From the NCBI GenBank assembly GCA_030867875.1, contig JAOWCC010001501.1, forward strand, positions 27,858,792 to 27,922,791: 64,000 nucleotides of DNA. Reading direction: 5' to 3'. Made by a program: the position numbers and the translations under genes. This DNA is from Actinernus sp. WN-2022 (taxonomy: Eukaryota > Cnidaria > Anthozoa > Actiniaria > Actinernidae). Below the pieces are notes generated by a model that was not told the DNA's origin, ran no database searches, and saw only the letters and a program-made list of their open reading frames with translations. Shown here in pieces: positions 11,876-21,710 of this stretch. How positions within the stretch are numbered: the first letter of the stretch is position 1; every line of letters begins with the position of its first letter.

Positions 11876-12331
11876 AGTGCCTATGAAGCTTATTTTTTTA
11901 TTTTAGATATCAATTCTACATCAAGTGAATAGTAGAATGGTACAATATATCTTGCTTTGAATGCTGTGCCGCTGAGTTAAGCCAGGTTTTAATATCCAAA
12001 ATGCTAATTACATGACGTCAGGGGAGGCATCTGCAATCACTTCTTAGTGGCTGTGAATGGGCGTTTCTACTGATATAAGAAAACAAATTTCTAATATCAT
12101 TTTATTTCAACCATGGGTATAGCACTGATAATGTTAAAAATTTGTTTAATTGTAACCAAAAAAAAGTATCATAATTGATGCCTCCCCTAACGTCATGTAA
12201 TTAGCATTTTGGATATTAAAACCTCCTTAACTCAGCGGCACAGCATTCAAAGCAAGATATATTGTACCATTCTACTATTCACTTGATGTAGAATTGATAT
12301 CTAAAATAAAATAATAAGCTTCATAGGCACT
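11876..12331. mobile_element. Foldback element flanked by TTAA
   Basis: Arms of about 150 bp run from AGTGCCTATGAAGCTTATT on the left to its inverted copy ending AAGCTTCATAGGCACT, with few mismatches. TTAA lies immediately outside both ends (11872-11875 and 12332-12335), which fits a 4-bp TTAA target duplication as made by piggyBac- or Kolobok-type transposases. The central 150 bp is unique and non-coding. Confidence 0.85.
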
Positions 12332-12336
12332 TTAAG

Positions 12337-12651
12337 CTTGGTTCGTACTAGCGACGTAAGGATCGGAATCGTAGCGCTATTCTAAGCACAAACATTGGGA
12401 CTCGGAACATAATCAGAAGGCCGACATAATCATAAATCATAATGATCGATCATTTTCATATGTTTACGATTATGTCTATGATTATGTCGCTTATGTTTCA
12501 AGTGCGAACGTGATTCAACATAACTACATATTAATCATAGTCAGAACACAATAGGTTCCTGGCCAATAAAAACCTAGTGCCAATTCCTCTCGTTGTTTAT
12601 CTCATTTTCAAAATTATGTTTATGAACCTTATATCGCTAGTGCGAACCAAG
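12337..12651. mobile_element. MITE with CTTGGTTCG terminal repeats
   Basis: CTTGGTTCGTACTAGCGA on the left and TCGCTAGTGCGAACCAAG on the right are inverted copies with one mismatch. The element abuts the TTAA-flanked foldback, so the two were inserted side by side. Inner words of the type GATTATGTC also occur inverted. Confidence 0.8.
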
Positions 12652-13109
12652 TGTTTAGTGTGACAGGCACGCCCCCAATAATGCACAATTTTTGACATAC
12701 GTACGTTTTACTGTTATTACTTATTTATTGGATTCAACACTGATGTAAACATTAATGTCTGCAAAGTGCCAATAAACCTCTTCTGTATGTCTGTCTGTCA
12801 TACATTGGATTTCGATTAAAAAGGGTTAACAAGCAAGTCGATTTTCAGCTTCAAGAACGTAGGGAGTGGCGTTTTAGATAGTCAAATCTCAAAACATTTC
12901 CGGGGGGAAGGAGGCATACCCCCGGAGCCCTAGAAAATCGGCCCCCTCAATGCCGATTTATTTCCGCCCTGCCTGTGTGAGAGAATACAGACCAACTATA
13001 ACAGTACACCGCCTTATATCGAGGGGACAGAACGTTATCTGTTCTTTGTGTATGACAACATGAAATACGTTACAGTCCTGATACCAATTAAGGTCATTCA
13101 TCTTCACAA
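12652..13109. other. Non-coding stretch, nothing recognised
   Basis: It contains a C/G-rich patch near 12900-12970 of the kind seen in interspersed repeats, but nothing assignable. Confidence 0.4.
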
Positions 13110-13366
13110 TGACCTATTCATCTGTTAAGTGGCAAGTGTTTATGTAGTAGCCATAATGCTGTTACAAAAGCGCTGTGCTGTATACAGATGACCTATTCAT
13201 CTGTTAAGTGGTAAGTGTTTATGTAGTAGCCATAATGTTGTTACAAAAGCGCTGTGCTGTATACAGATGACCTATTCATCTGTTAAGTGGCAAGTGTTTA
13301 TGTAGTAGCCATAATGCTGTTACAAAAGCGCTGTGCTGTATACAGATGACCTATTCATCCACTCTT
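13110..13366 (+). repeat. 79-bp tandem array, copy A (about 3.3 units)
   Basis: Units begin TGACCTATTCATCTGTTAAG at 13110, 13189, 13268 and 13347, an exact 79-bp period with only scattered substitutions. The same unit in the same orientation forms a second array at 16062-16606. Confidence 0.95.
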
Positions 13367-13382
13367 AGCAACCAAACTACCC

Positions 13383-13420
13383 CCTGGTGATAGGGGACCA
13401 ATGGTCCCTTATCACCTAGG
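13383..13420. repeat. Strong hairpin
   Basis: CCTGGTGATAGGGGACC pairs with GGTCCCTTATCACCTAGG across a loop of about 4 bp with one or two mismatches. Confidence 0.8.
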
Positions 13421-14036
13421 AAGCAGGAGCATCCCATTTAATTAAGTCCAGCCTTACGTCACTTTAAAGTGCCTACTTTAGCACCTAGATATCGTAATCC
13501 GTAGGTGTCAATGTGTGATAAAGACCTACTTTTGCATTTCACCTTTCATCAGTCGACTACCCGTAGTAGTGCACGAAATCTAGTCATTCGTAGCCCGATT
13601 TTCAGTGCGTTTCGATCGAGGTCGACGATTTATCTGGTTTGCCGTATGTGCCTATCCGACTTTCAGCTAATTTCTCAAATCCTGACAATACATAATCTTT
13701 TTATTATTTCATAAGTCGGGAACGATGTGGAATTTACTTTAATGAGACGAAAATGCGACTTGCACGCTTGTCAAATACTGTTCGCAACGTCGCAGACTTC
13801 GCTAATTATTTATTATTCGGACCCCAAATTATTGTCGCGGATGCTGAAAATAAAGCGGATGAGATATCGAGATGTGAGAGAGATTACCCTACCCAGGCAG
13901 GAGGTTTCTCGTGTCTTGTTGTTTGTAGTCCGTATAGCTGCAGTTCGCGACCGGTAATTCGCGTCTGGTTGTTTTGATCTGATTTGCGCAAATTTCGCGA
14001 TGGGTTAGTTATGGCTACTCAGTCGTTGGTAGGCTA
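13421..14036. other. Spacer of the composite element, no recognised gene
   Basis: Open stretches of up to about 75 codons occur on the plus strand (for example 13753-13977), but none shows a known motif or a convincing start context. Confidence 0.35.
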
Positions 14037-15110
14037 AATATTTTGTTTGGCTTTTGGGCTTGTGTTCCAAATAATATCCCGAAGTGCTCAGGCATACTGT
14101 AGTGCCATGGACTTCAACCCGGGTAAACCAGCTGGGATACCGAACAACTCCAAAAATAAATTTTGTTTGGCAGACATCTAGGCTCGTGTTCAATATCCCG
14201 AAGTGCTCAGACATACTGTAGTGCCATGGACTTCAACCTGGCTAAACCAGCTGGGATACCGAACAACTCAAAAATATATTCTTTTGGCGTACATCTCTTT
14301 TGGGCTTTTGTTCAATATTCCGAAGTGCTCAGGCATAATGTAATGCCATGGACTTCAACCTGGCTAAACCAGCTGGGATACCGACGGAACAACTCAAAAA
14401 TATATTCTTTTGGCGTACATCTCTTTTGGGCTTTTGTTCAATATCCCGAAGTGCTCAGGCATAATGTAATGCCATGGACTTCAACCTGGCTAAACCAGCT
14501 GGGATACCGACGGAACAACTCAAAAATATATTCTTTTGGCGTACATCTCTTTTGGGATTGTGTTCAATGTCCCGAAGTGCTCAGGCATACTGTAGTGCCA
14601 TGGACTTCAACCTGGGTAAACCAGCTGGGATACCGAACAACTCAAAAAATAAATTTTGTTTGGCAGACATCTAGGCTTGTGTTCAATATCCCGAAGTGCT
14701 CAGGCATACTGTAGTGCCATGGACTTCAAACTGGATAAACCAGCTGGGATACCGAACAACTCAAAAACTAAATTATGTTTGGCAGACATCTAGGCTTGTG
14801 TTCAATATCCCGAAGTGCTCAGGCATACTGTAGTGCCATGGACTTCAACCTGGATAAACCAGCTGGGATACCGAACAACTCAAAAAATAAATTTTGTTTG
14901 GCAGACATCTAGGCTCGTGTTCAATATCCCGAAGTGCTCAGGCATACTGTGATGCCATGGACATCAACCTGGGTAAACCAGCTGGGAAACCGAACAACTC
15001 AAAAAATAAATTTTGTTTGGCAGACATCTCTTTTAGGCTTGTGTTTCAATATCCCGAAGTGCTCAGCCGACATACTGCATGTAGCCGGAGGCATGGACTT
15101 CAACCTAGGA
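14037..15110 (+). repeat. 119-126-bp tandem array, nine units
   Basis: The anchor word GAAGTGCTCAGGCATACTG recurs at 14081, 14200, 14322, 14448, 14574, 14693, 14812, 14931 and 15056. Spacings are 119 bp in the outer units and 122-126 bp in the middle, where ATTCTTTTGGCG replaces AATTTTGTTTGGC. Two sub-families are thus interleaved. A plus-strand frame stays open over several units, but only because the longer units have lengths divisible by three. Confidence 0.95.
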
Positions 15111-15119
15111 CTGTAGATA

Positions 15120-16076
15120 TTTTGGGGCACTTTCCCCAAGCATCACGTCAGATGCTTTTCTTTCTCCTTTATTCTTGGTCACTTCTTCGGCGATTTGGTT
15201 TAGCATTGACTGCACATCAGAATTCTGGACAGCAGAGAGACTTTGTATTTCTCACAAATATCGCTGATCATGCTCCAAATGTGTGCCTTTGAAGGCTCTT
15301 CTGGACCTTAAACTTTGGGGAACTTCCCGCCAATTTCGCTGCCATAATTTCCTTCTACTTTACATACGTGTTCGTTATAATATACTCGATTTCCTTAGTT
15401 CTGTTTTCAGGGATGTAATTTCCTCGTTTGCTCTTGCCAGAAACACTTTTAAGCTTTGGATCTCCTCGTAAAAGGCTGGCGGGGTCGGTGGCGAGTTGGT
15501 GTTTCGTTCTTCTGGTTTTGGCGCATAATCGACAATCCTGCGGCCATCATCCAAATCCCAAAGCCCGCTATTTTCTATTTGGACACTGTCGGCTAGTGGC
15601 GAAGAAAACTGTGAAGGGATCGTGCAACCAGGCTGTTTGACAGGAACTTACAAAATTTCACGCCGCAACTTTCCGAATTCAGAAGATGCCAGTGCTGCGG
15701 AGAATTTGCCGCTCGATTCAGCGAGAAAAACACGGCCCAAAGCGGATACGTCCATAAGTCGAAGCAAGAGTCGAGTATGCGAAGCAATCCTTTACCTTAA
15801 TTTCATAATACTGTATTTCCCGCTCATGTCAAAATGCCACTGGCACTGAAGTACATCCCCTGAAATAACGCAGGATCCGCAAGATCGAAGATCGTCAAAC
15901 GTATTTTGTGTACAATCTTTTGCTGACATAAAGTAACTACCAAAGCGATCAAGCGAAAACCGCAAATCACAATAATGATTGATATTTGCCACAATTACGA
16001 CGTCACTCCATAGCAACCGGCCCACACGCATTTCCGAACTTCCGATGATCTCTGGCTCGTTATGTGTAGCAGCCAT
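15120..16076 (-). pseudogene. Broken minus-strand ORF series of unknown function
   Basis: A single minus-strand frame runs from an ATG at 16076 to a stop at 15375 with two TAA interruptions. Part 1 (16076-15792) starts MAATHNEPEIIGSSEMRVG and ends IMKLR. Part 2 (15755-15648) starts MDVSALGRVFLAESSGKF. Part 3 (to 15375) includes SPLADSVQIENSGLWDLDD and a charged, probably coiled-coil end (FYEEIQSLKVFLARANEEIT). Shifted frames at 15290-15120 add MLNQIAEEVTKNKGERKASD. Both internal TAA codons lie inside donor-like sequences (G/GTAAAG and GTAAGT), so either introns or decay could explain them. I recognise no family. It sits inside a structure bounded by 79-bp arrays, so it could be the gene of a mobile element. 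Confidence 0.45.
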
Positions 16077-16606
16077 AATGCTGTTACAAAAGCGCTGTGC
16101 TGTATACAGATGACCTATTCATCTGTTAAGTGGCAAGTGTTTATGTAGTAGCCATAATGTAGTTACAAAAACGCTGACAGTGAGTAGTGTGCTGTATACA
16201 GATGACCTATCCATCTGTTAAGTGGCAAGTGTTTATGTATAGTAGTAGCCATAATGCTGTTACAAAAGCGCTGTGCTGTATACAGATGACCTATTCATCT
16301 GTTAAGTGGGAAGTGTTTATGTAGTAGCCATAATGCTGTTACAAAAGCGCTGTGCTGTATATATACAGATGACATATTCATCCGTTAAGTGGCAAGTGTT
16401 TATGTAGTAGCCATAATGCTGTTACAAATGCGCTGTGCTGTATACAGATGACCTGTTCATCTGTTAAGTGGCAAGTGTTTATGTAGTAGCCATAATGCTG
16501 TTACAAACGGGCTGTGCTGTATACAGATGACCTATTCATCTGTTAAGTGGCAAGTGTTTATGTAGTAGCCATAATGCTGTTACAAAAGCGCTGTGCTGTA
16601 TACAGA
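16062..16606 (+). repeat. 79-bp tandem array, copy B (about seven units)
   Basis: This is the same unit as at 13110-13366, in the same orientation. Several units carry small insertions (a GACAGTGAGTAGT insert near 16170, an extra TATA near 16360). On the minus strand each unit contains an ATG; the innermost one is the start of the adjoining minus-strand ORF. Confidence 0.95.
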
Positions 16607-17951
16607 CCACATCATAGCACGACTACACTCGTCTTCGCACGTCATGCATCATATCGTATTTGAATCTCAAGACGCATTTTACGTAATATATATATATATA
16701 TATATACTCCAAGCCTATGGGAGGAGTCCCATTTCTCTTTTTGTTACATTGAAAATTATAGACTTTTGTATAGAATTTTGCAGTCTTGCGTAGTTACACC
16801 TAATTTAATAACTTTATTACTAGTAAGTATCAGCAGGTGATTATATTAATTTGTTTAGGCAAATGATTATATGTAACTATGTGTCCTATTGTTGTGTTGC
16901 TGTATATCTGGTTGACACCCTAGTAATTCAGTCGCCTGTACTGCAGTAAAGTTAAATAAACTGATATTGATTGAATCGAAATAGTCATTCCCTGACGCAA
17001 AAGCAAAATCCAAGGTTGGAGGACCCGGCCTGTACCGCTCGAAACGAGCCACAGCATTGGCTTACCCAACAATACAAAATTAACACCCTAACCTTTATAA
17101 CGGGCAATACAAAAACCGTGAATAGCTAGAGCTACAGTATAAAGGGTGCAATCATGCAGAATACAGGTTTCGAACGGTTCTGTATTACTCGGTTGGAGGG
17201 GGTGGTGAAAAACTCAATATAATTAAAATAATTTGAATTAGGCATTGCATATACCATATATTCAAGTGACTGTGATTTTATTTTTGCATGGAAACCATTT
17301 TGGTATGCATTCCATCACATGATCTGCCACGCCTTCGTGGTTGCCAGCTGAAAAATGTGTTGCAGTGAAAGCATGACATGATTACAGTCGCTTGATGTGT
17401 TTTGTGCAAATTAAAATTAACAAACCGGTGGTTACAAAAATTAAAGAAGGTACTGTAACGACTGAGTGCTGATTTTGTGCATGTGTTTGCTTTTGATTTC
17501 AAGTGCGAATGGGAAGGGTGTTTTGAGCCGATTTTCGGCTCCTCAAACTTCGTGAAAATCGAAGAAACGAAAAACGATCTTCAAAACAAATGCGTTTTCA
17601 CGGCTCCAAAGTGACCAAGCGATCCCTGTTATAGCTCTGGCTTTTAAGTCATTCATCTCTTGAAATAATATCGCAACATCGTATTTCCAGCATACGACTA
17701 ACCACGCCATGTGTACACTGCATTTCACTCTTACCACGTTTTCCTGCTCCCACCTCCAATTGCATATATGTACTCCTGTAGTTTTTTTTTAAGTCTTTGG
17801 CCCCTACAACCAAGAGCGGTGATTTGGACACTAATGGCTGCTTTAAATTGACAAAAACACATCCTAATAGGTTTAGCAGGGGAGAAAGATCAACTGCAGA
17901 ATTTCAAGGAATCCATTGAAAATATTTTTTTGATGTCAAAAGTGCATAATC
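16607..17951. other. Non-coding stretch with TA microsatellite
   Basis: A TA run is found near 16686-16705. Otherwise I recognise nothing. Confidence 0.45.
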
Positions 17952-18284
17952 ATGGCGGTCGGCCACGTTTTTATAGTGGTCTACCCTGCAATGTCCTCTC
18001 TCTTTCCCTGCATTATGTCGATCAGAAATACTCCATCAGAAAGATTCAGTGTTCACTACCAACCTAACGTTGTGACTTTCAAGACTTCGAATTGTTCTAC
18101 GGCCTGCCTGAGTGTTCCTATCATGAAGCAGTCTAAGCGTGGTACAAGTCTGCTCGTTTTGCCGTTCCATGGACATGTCACTTTACGAGCATATTTCGCT
18201 CTCTGTTGTGACGTGTCTTCAAATCCTGGCCCTGAACTTAATGTCATGATCTTGCGTTACAGCCATATGACTGATATATGATTA
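17952..18284 (+). pseudogene. N-terminal segment of a LINE ORF with a 2A-like motif
   Basis: A 110-residue frame contains CCDVSSNPGP, with DVSSNPGP at residues 87-94 (18210-18233). D-V/I-x-x-N-P-G-P is the core of 2A ribosome-skipping sequences, which are known near the N-terminus of CR1/L2-type LINE ORFs in cnidarians, echinoderms and other animals, upstream of the endonuclease. The residue after DV is S where picornavirus-type 2A has E, so activity is uncertain. The frame stops soon after the motif, and the next LINE segment begins about 460 bp downstream in another frame, so the copy is disrupted. Confidence 0.7.
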
Positions 18285-18742
18285 CACAATCTGATGTATA
18301 TAAGTAATATGATCACATGTAATCCTCGCTCTCTCTACACTGTAACTCGTGCAATATACAGCCACGTAATCATTATTGAATAAATAAGAATCACAACACT
18401 TAATAGCTATTATGATACGACTGGCATGTGTTCAAGCAATCAAGAAACCGTTTACGAAGAATCTTCTAACTGTCTATGCTGTTTATGGCCGCTTATCGAC
18501 TAGCTCTCTTCCAATCTTAAACTGCATTTATTGTTGGAACTTTTATCAAGTGTCATATCATGAACTTATACTTTTATCAAGTGTCATATCATGAACTTAG
18601 AAACTGTCGAATGCAAGGATTTGTCTCGTGTCTTCTTTAATAATATATTTACTTCACAGGAACGGATTACCATAACTTCATTGACTTCGAAGAGAAATAC
18701 CTGCATGAACAATAGACAACACCTTCGGCCTATTCCTGTGAG

Positions 18743-19656
18743 GTGACCACACGTAAGCCTCGCCAAGTCACGCATTACCAGAACACTGCTGTCAGCAATT
18801 TAATCACGATACCTTGTGCTCCTTCGATTCCAACCTCGAAGCCGTGTAAAGCCATTGATCTGTGTCTTCTTAATACTAGGTCTGTCAAGAACAAGTCTAG
18901 TCTGATAAATGAGTTCGTTGCTGAAAATAATATTGACATAAATTATAGCTCTAACTGAAACCTGACTTCCGAAGGGTGATTGCAATAACTTCGTTACATC
19001 TTCCGGCACGTAGCCAGAGAAGGTCGTGGTGGTGGGGTAGCACTCATGTACAAGAGATCGCTTAACTTCAAGGCTATGAAACCTGGAAATAAATTTAGTT
19101 CTTTCGAACATATGGATATGGTAATGAGTCCTCTGCCGCTAAAACGTTACGGATTGTTGTCATCTACCGGCCTCTGCCTTCAAGATCATTTGAAAATGGT
19201 TTATCCATCGAGTTGTTTTTCTCTGAATTTGGATTGTTCCTTGAACAGCTCACCACTGACCCTCGTGATCTAGTTATCGTTGGCGATTTCAATTTTCATG
19301 TGGACGATAAAAATAATATATCTGCCAACAAATTTATTCATTTATTCCAGTCATACAACTTTGTGCAGCATGTCAAGGAGGCGACTCACAAGAGCAATCA
19401 TACGCTTGATCTGATCATCACAAGATCCGAAGACAAGATCGTGTCTACTCCCTATGTGGCTGACCCTGTTTTATCAGACCATTGCGCGGTCCACTGCAAG
19501 ATTCTACTTGAGAAACCGGCCCTCGAGAGGAAAGAAATCACGTTTCGAAAACTGAAGGATATTGACTTCTCTCTTTTCCGTGATGAGATAAAAAAGTCTG
19601 CTCTATATAACAACAATCCACCTACTTCTCCTGTTGATCTAGTCAAACAATACTGA
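18743..19656 (+). pseudogene. LINE AP-endonuclease domain, frameshifted
   Basis: Segments in changing frames read LCLLNTRSVKNKSSLINEFV (start of the APE endonuclease fold), then a degenerate middle. At 19213-19656 a long frame holds LVIVGDFNFHVDD (the GDFN catalytic motif) and VLSDHCAVHCKI (the SDH motif). This is the target-nicking endonuclease of CR1/L2-type non-LTR retrotransposons. At least two frameshifts and a stop around 18956 show it is dead. Confidence 0.85.
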
Positions 19657-19791
19657 TAATAATGTCCTCTCTTCACTGCTCGAAGCTCATGCGCCTTAAA
19701 AAAAACGAAAAACGTACGAACAGCCCCGCGGTTTTCCAATGAGATTCTGATACAGAAAATTGAAAGGAGACGTCTAGAACGTCGCTGGAGG

Positions 19792-20350
19792 ATGAATAGA
19801 CTATCGATAAATAGAGAGCTATATATTCGAGAGTGCTCGGTCGTCAACAAGCTAATATTTGCAGCTAAATCAAACTACTACTCTCAGTTGATTGATAGTC
19901 ACAAATCCGATCAGAGAGAATTCTTCAGGACTGTCGAGAAGCTGTTTCAAAGAAACACTGTAGTTCAATACCCACCAAGTGAGTCTGCCGTGGAGCTAGC
20001 TAATAAGTTCGCCGACTATTTCGACGGTAAAATCTCTGTTATTAGAGATGGCTTATCGTCGAAGTCTTCTGGCCTTTCCAATCCATTACCTGATTCAAGT
20101 CTTCTGCAGGGTGACGTCAAGCTTAGGTACTTGTTTTACACCTGTAACTGATAACCAACTAGATACGCTCCGTTAGGAAAACATCTCTCAAATCGTGTAT
20201 TCTTGATCCCATTCCTGCCTGTGTCCTTAAAGAATGCTACAGTGATCCGGCTGCTTCCGATGATAACTGAGATTGTGAATTCGTCGCTGTCTAACGCTGT
20301 TCTACCAATGAGCTTAAAAGCTGCTTCTCTGACATTGCACGATTGCACGC
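19792..20350 (+). pseudogene. LINE linker and start of reverse transcriptase, truncated
   Basis: A frame at 19792-20151 (SKSDQREFF-like region: SHKSDQREFFRTVEKLFQ, then ELANKFADYFDGKISVIRD) is the linker between endonuclease and RT in CR1/L2 LINEs. After it come LDPIPACVLKECYSD and, one frame over, LLPMITEIVNSSLSNAVLP, the first RT blocks. The RT then ends abruptly where a different repeat begins (about 20336). Together with 17952-19656 this is one LINE copy cut off on its 3' side. Confidence 0.85.
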
Positions 20351-20560
20351 TTCCCAACACAGCTACATCCCTCAACTTTCGATTAGTTAATCTTTTACCT
20401 GGTATCTTAAGTTTGTATCTGAAGAATATTTCAGAGATTCGATTTTACGGATTTTATTTGGCATCGAATTCACATAAAACACTATATTTCGCGCCATGTT
20501 TGCACCCCTTTCAAAATGTCGGAATTAACCACGAACTGGTCTATACTGCCTTCTGTTAAT
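20336..20560 (+). repeat. Left copy of a 220-bp repeat flanking the minisatellite
   Basis: The segment with TTAATCTTTTACCTGGTATC and TTTCGCGCCATGTTTGCACC recurs in the same orientation at about 21365-21570 with around 90% similarity by eye. Confidence 0.85.
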
Positions 20561-20639
20561 ACACGGGATTGACCCCGCCGATTTCTTTCCGGATACCGAT
20601 CAATAGTGAGCTCAGTTCAGTTTCTTTGCTTTGTGTTTT

Positions 20640-20825
20640 GCTTCTTCACTGGAATTTTGCTAGGAACAGGGTATGTTTTCGTTGTTTCTAATCTGGAACA
20701 GGGTACTTTTTGCAATTTTGTCTGGAACAGGGTCGCAAAAATACAATGTGTTGGTCTGGTACAGGGTAAAGGTTTCAAGGGCTCAGCGGCACACCTCCTT
20801 CCTAATTTTTAGGGAGTACTCCTCC
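20640..20825. repeat. Degenerate repeats of GGAACAGGGTA
   Basis: GGAACAGGGTA or a one-base variant occurs four times at irregular 30-40-bp spacing. Confidence 0.6.
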
Positions 20826-21330
20826 TCCCCGGGTTCCCAACATTGGACCAACATTTGTTGCATCATGTTCAAGGATGTTGAAAGCATGGGTGTCAAAGGG
20901 ATTCAACATCGGTTCAACATTTGTTGCATCATGTTCAAGGATGTTGAAAGCATGGGTGTCAAAGGGATTCAACATCGGTTCAACATTTGTTGCATCATGT
21001 TCAAGGATGTTGAAAGCATGGGTGTCAAAGGGATTCAACATCGGTTCAACATTTGTTGTATCATGTTCAAGGATGTTGAAAGCATGGGTGTCAAAGGGAT
21101 TCAACATTGGACCAACATTTGTTGAATCATGTTCAAGGATGTTGAAAGCATGGGTGTCAAAGGGATTCAACATCCGTTCAACATTTGTTGCATCATGTTC
21201 AAGGATGTTGAAAGCATGGGTGTCAAAGGGATTCAACATCCGTTCAACATTTGTTGTATCATGTTCAAGGATGTTGAAAGCATGGGAGTCAAACAGATCC
21301 AACATCGGTTCAACATTTGGACTTTGACTC
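20826..21330. repeat. 66-bp minisatellite, about seven units
   Basis: The anchor AAGGATGTTGAAAGCATGGG recurs every 66 bp from 20871. Each unit contains GATGTTGAA and its inverse TTCAACATC, so it can fold. As 66 is a multiple of three and stops are absent, several frames stay open on both strands, up to 200 codons on the minus strand. These frames have no start context or composition of a real gene, so I treat them as by-products. Confidence 0.95.
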
Positions 21331-21364
21331 GTTGTTACAGATGACAAATGTATGGAAAACTGAA

Positions 21365-21572
21365 AACACAACTGCACGTTTCCCAGCACAGCTCCATACC
21401 TCAAATTTGGATCAGTTAATCTTTTACCTGGTATCTTAAGTTTGCAGACAGTGAATATTTCAGAAATTCGATTTTACGGAAATTATTTGGTATCGCATTC
21501 CCATACAAACACTGTATTTCGCGCCATGTTTGCACCCCTTTCAAAAGGTCTGAATTAACCGCGAACTGTTCT
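21365..21572 (+). repeat. Right copy of the 220-bp flanking repeat
   Basis: Same orientation as 20336-20560. Left copy, minisatellite and right copy together look like one repeat family member with an expanded core, or two copies around it. Confidence 0.85.
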
Positions 21573-21710
21573 ATTATTCACCTCAGTGTCAGTGAAAAGT
21601 GGTGGATAATCGCGGCTCTGTAAATATCCACCACTATATATTGACCTCCACTTCGGTGATTAATGGTTGTTCACTATTCACCCCACCTGCTCCACTTCGG
21701 TGAATAATTG
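21573..21710. mobile_element. Short hairpin MITE (ATTATTCACC ends)
   Basis: ATTATTCACCTCAGTG at the left and GGTGAATAAT at the right are inverted, and the centre has AAATATCCACCACT facing AGTGGTGGAT. Another member of the family is at 62654-62763. Confidence 0.75.

Noticed and set aside
14163..14714. 183-codon plus-strand frame with internal repeats
   Set aside because: It exists only because consecutive 122-126-bp tandem units stay in frame; outer 119-bp units break it.
20802..21404. 200-codon minus-strand and two 150-codon plus-strand frames
   Set aside because: They are by-products of a 66-bp minisatellite without stops and have no independent support.
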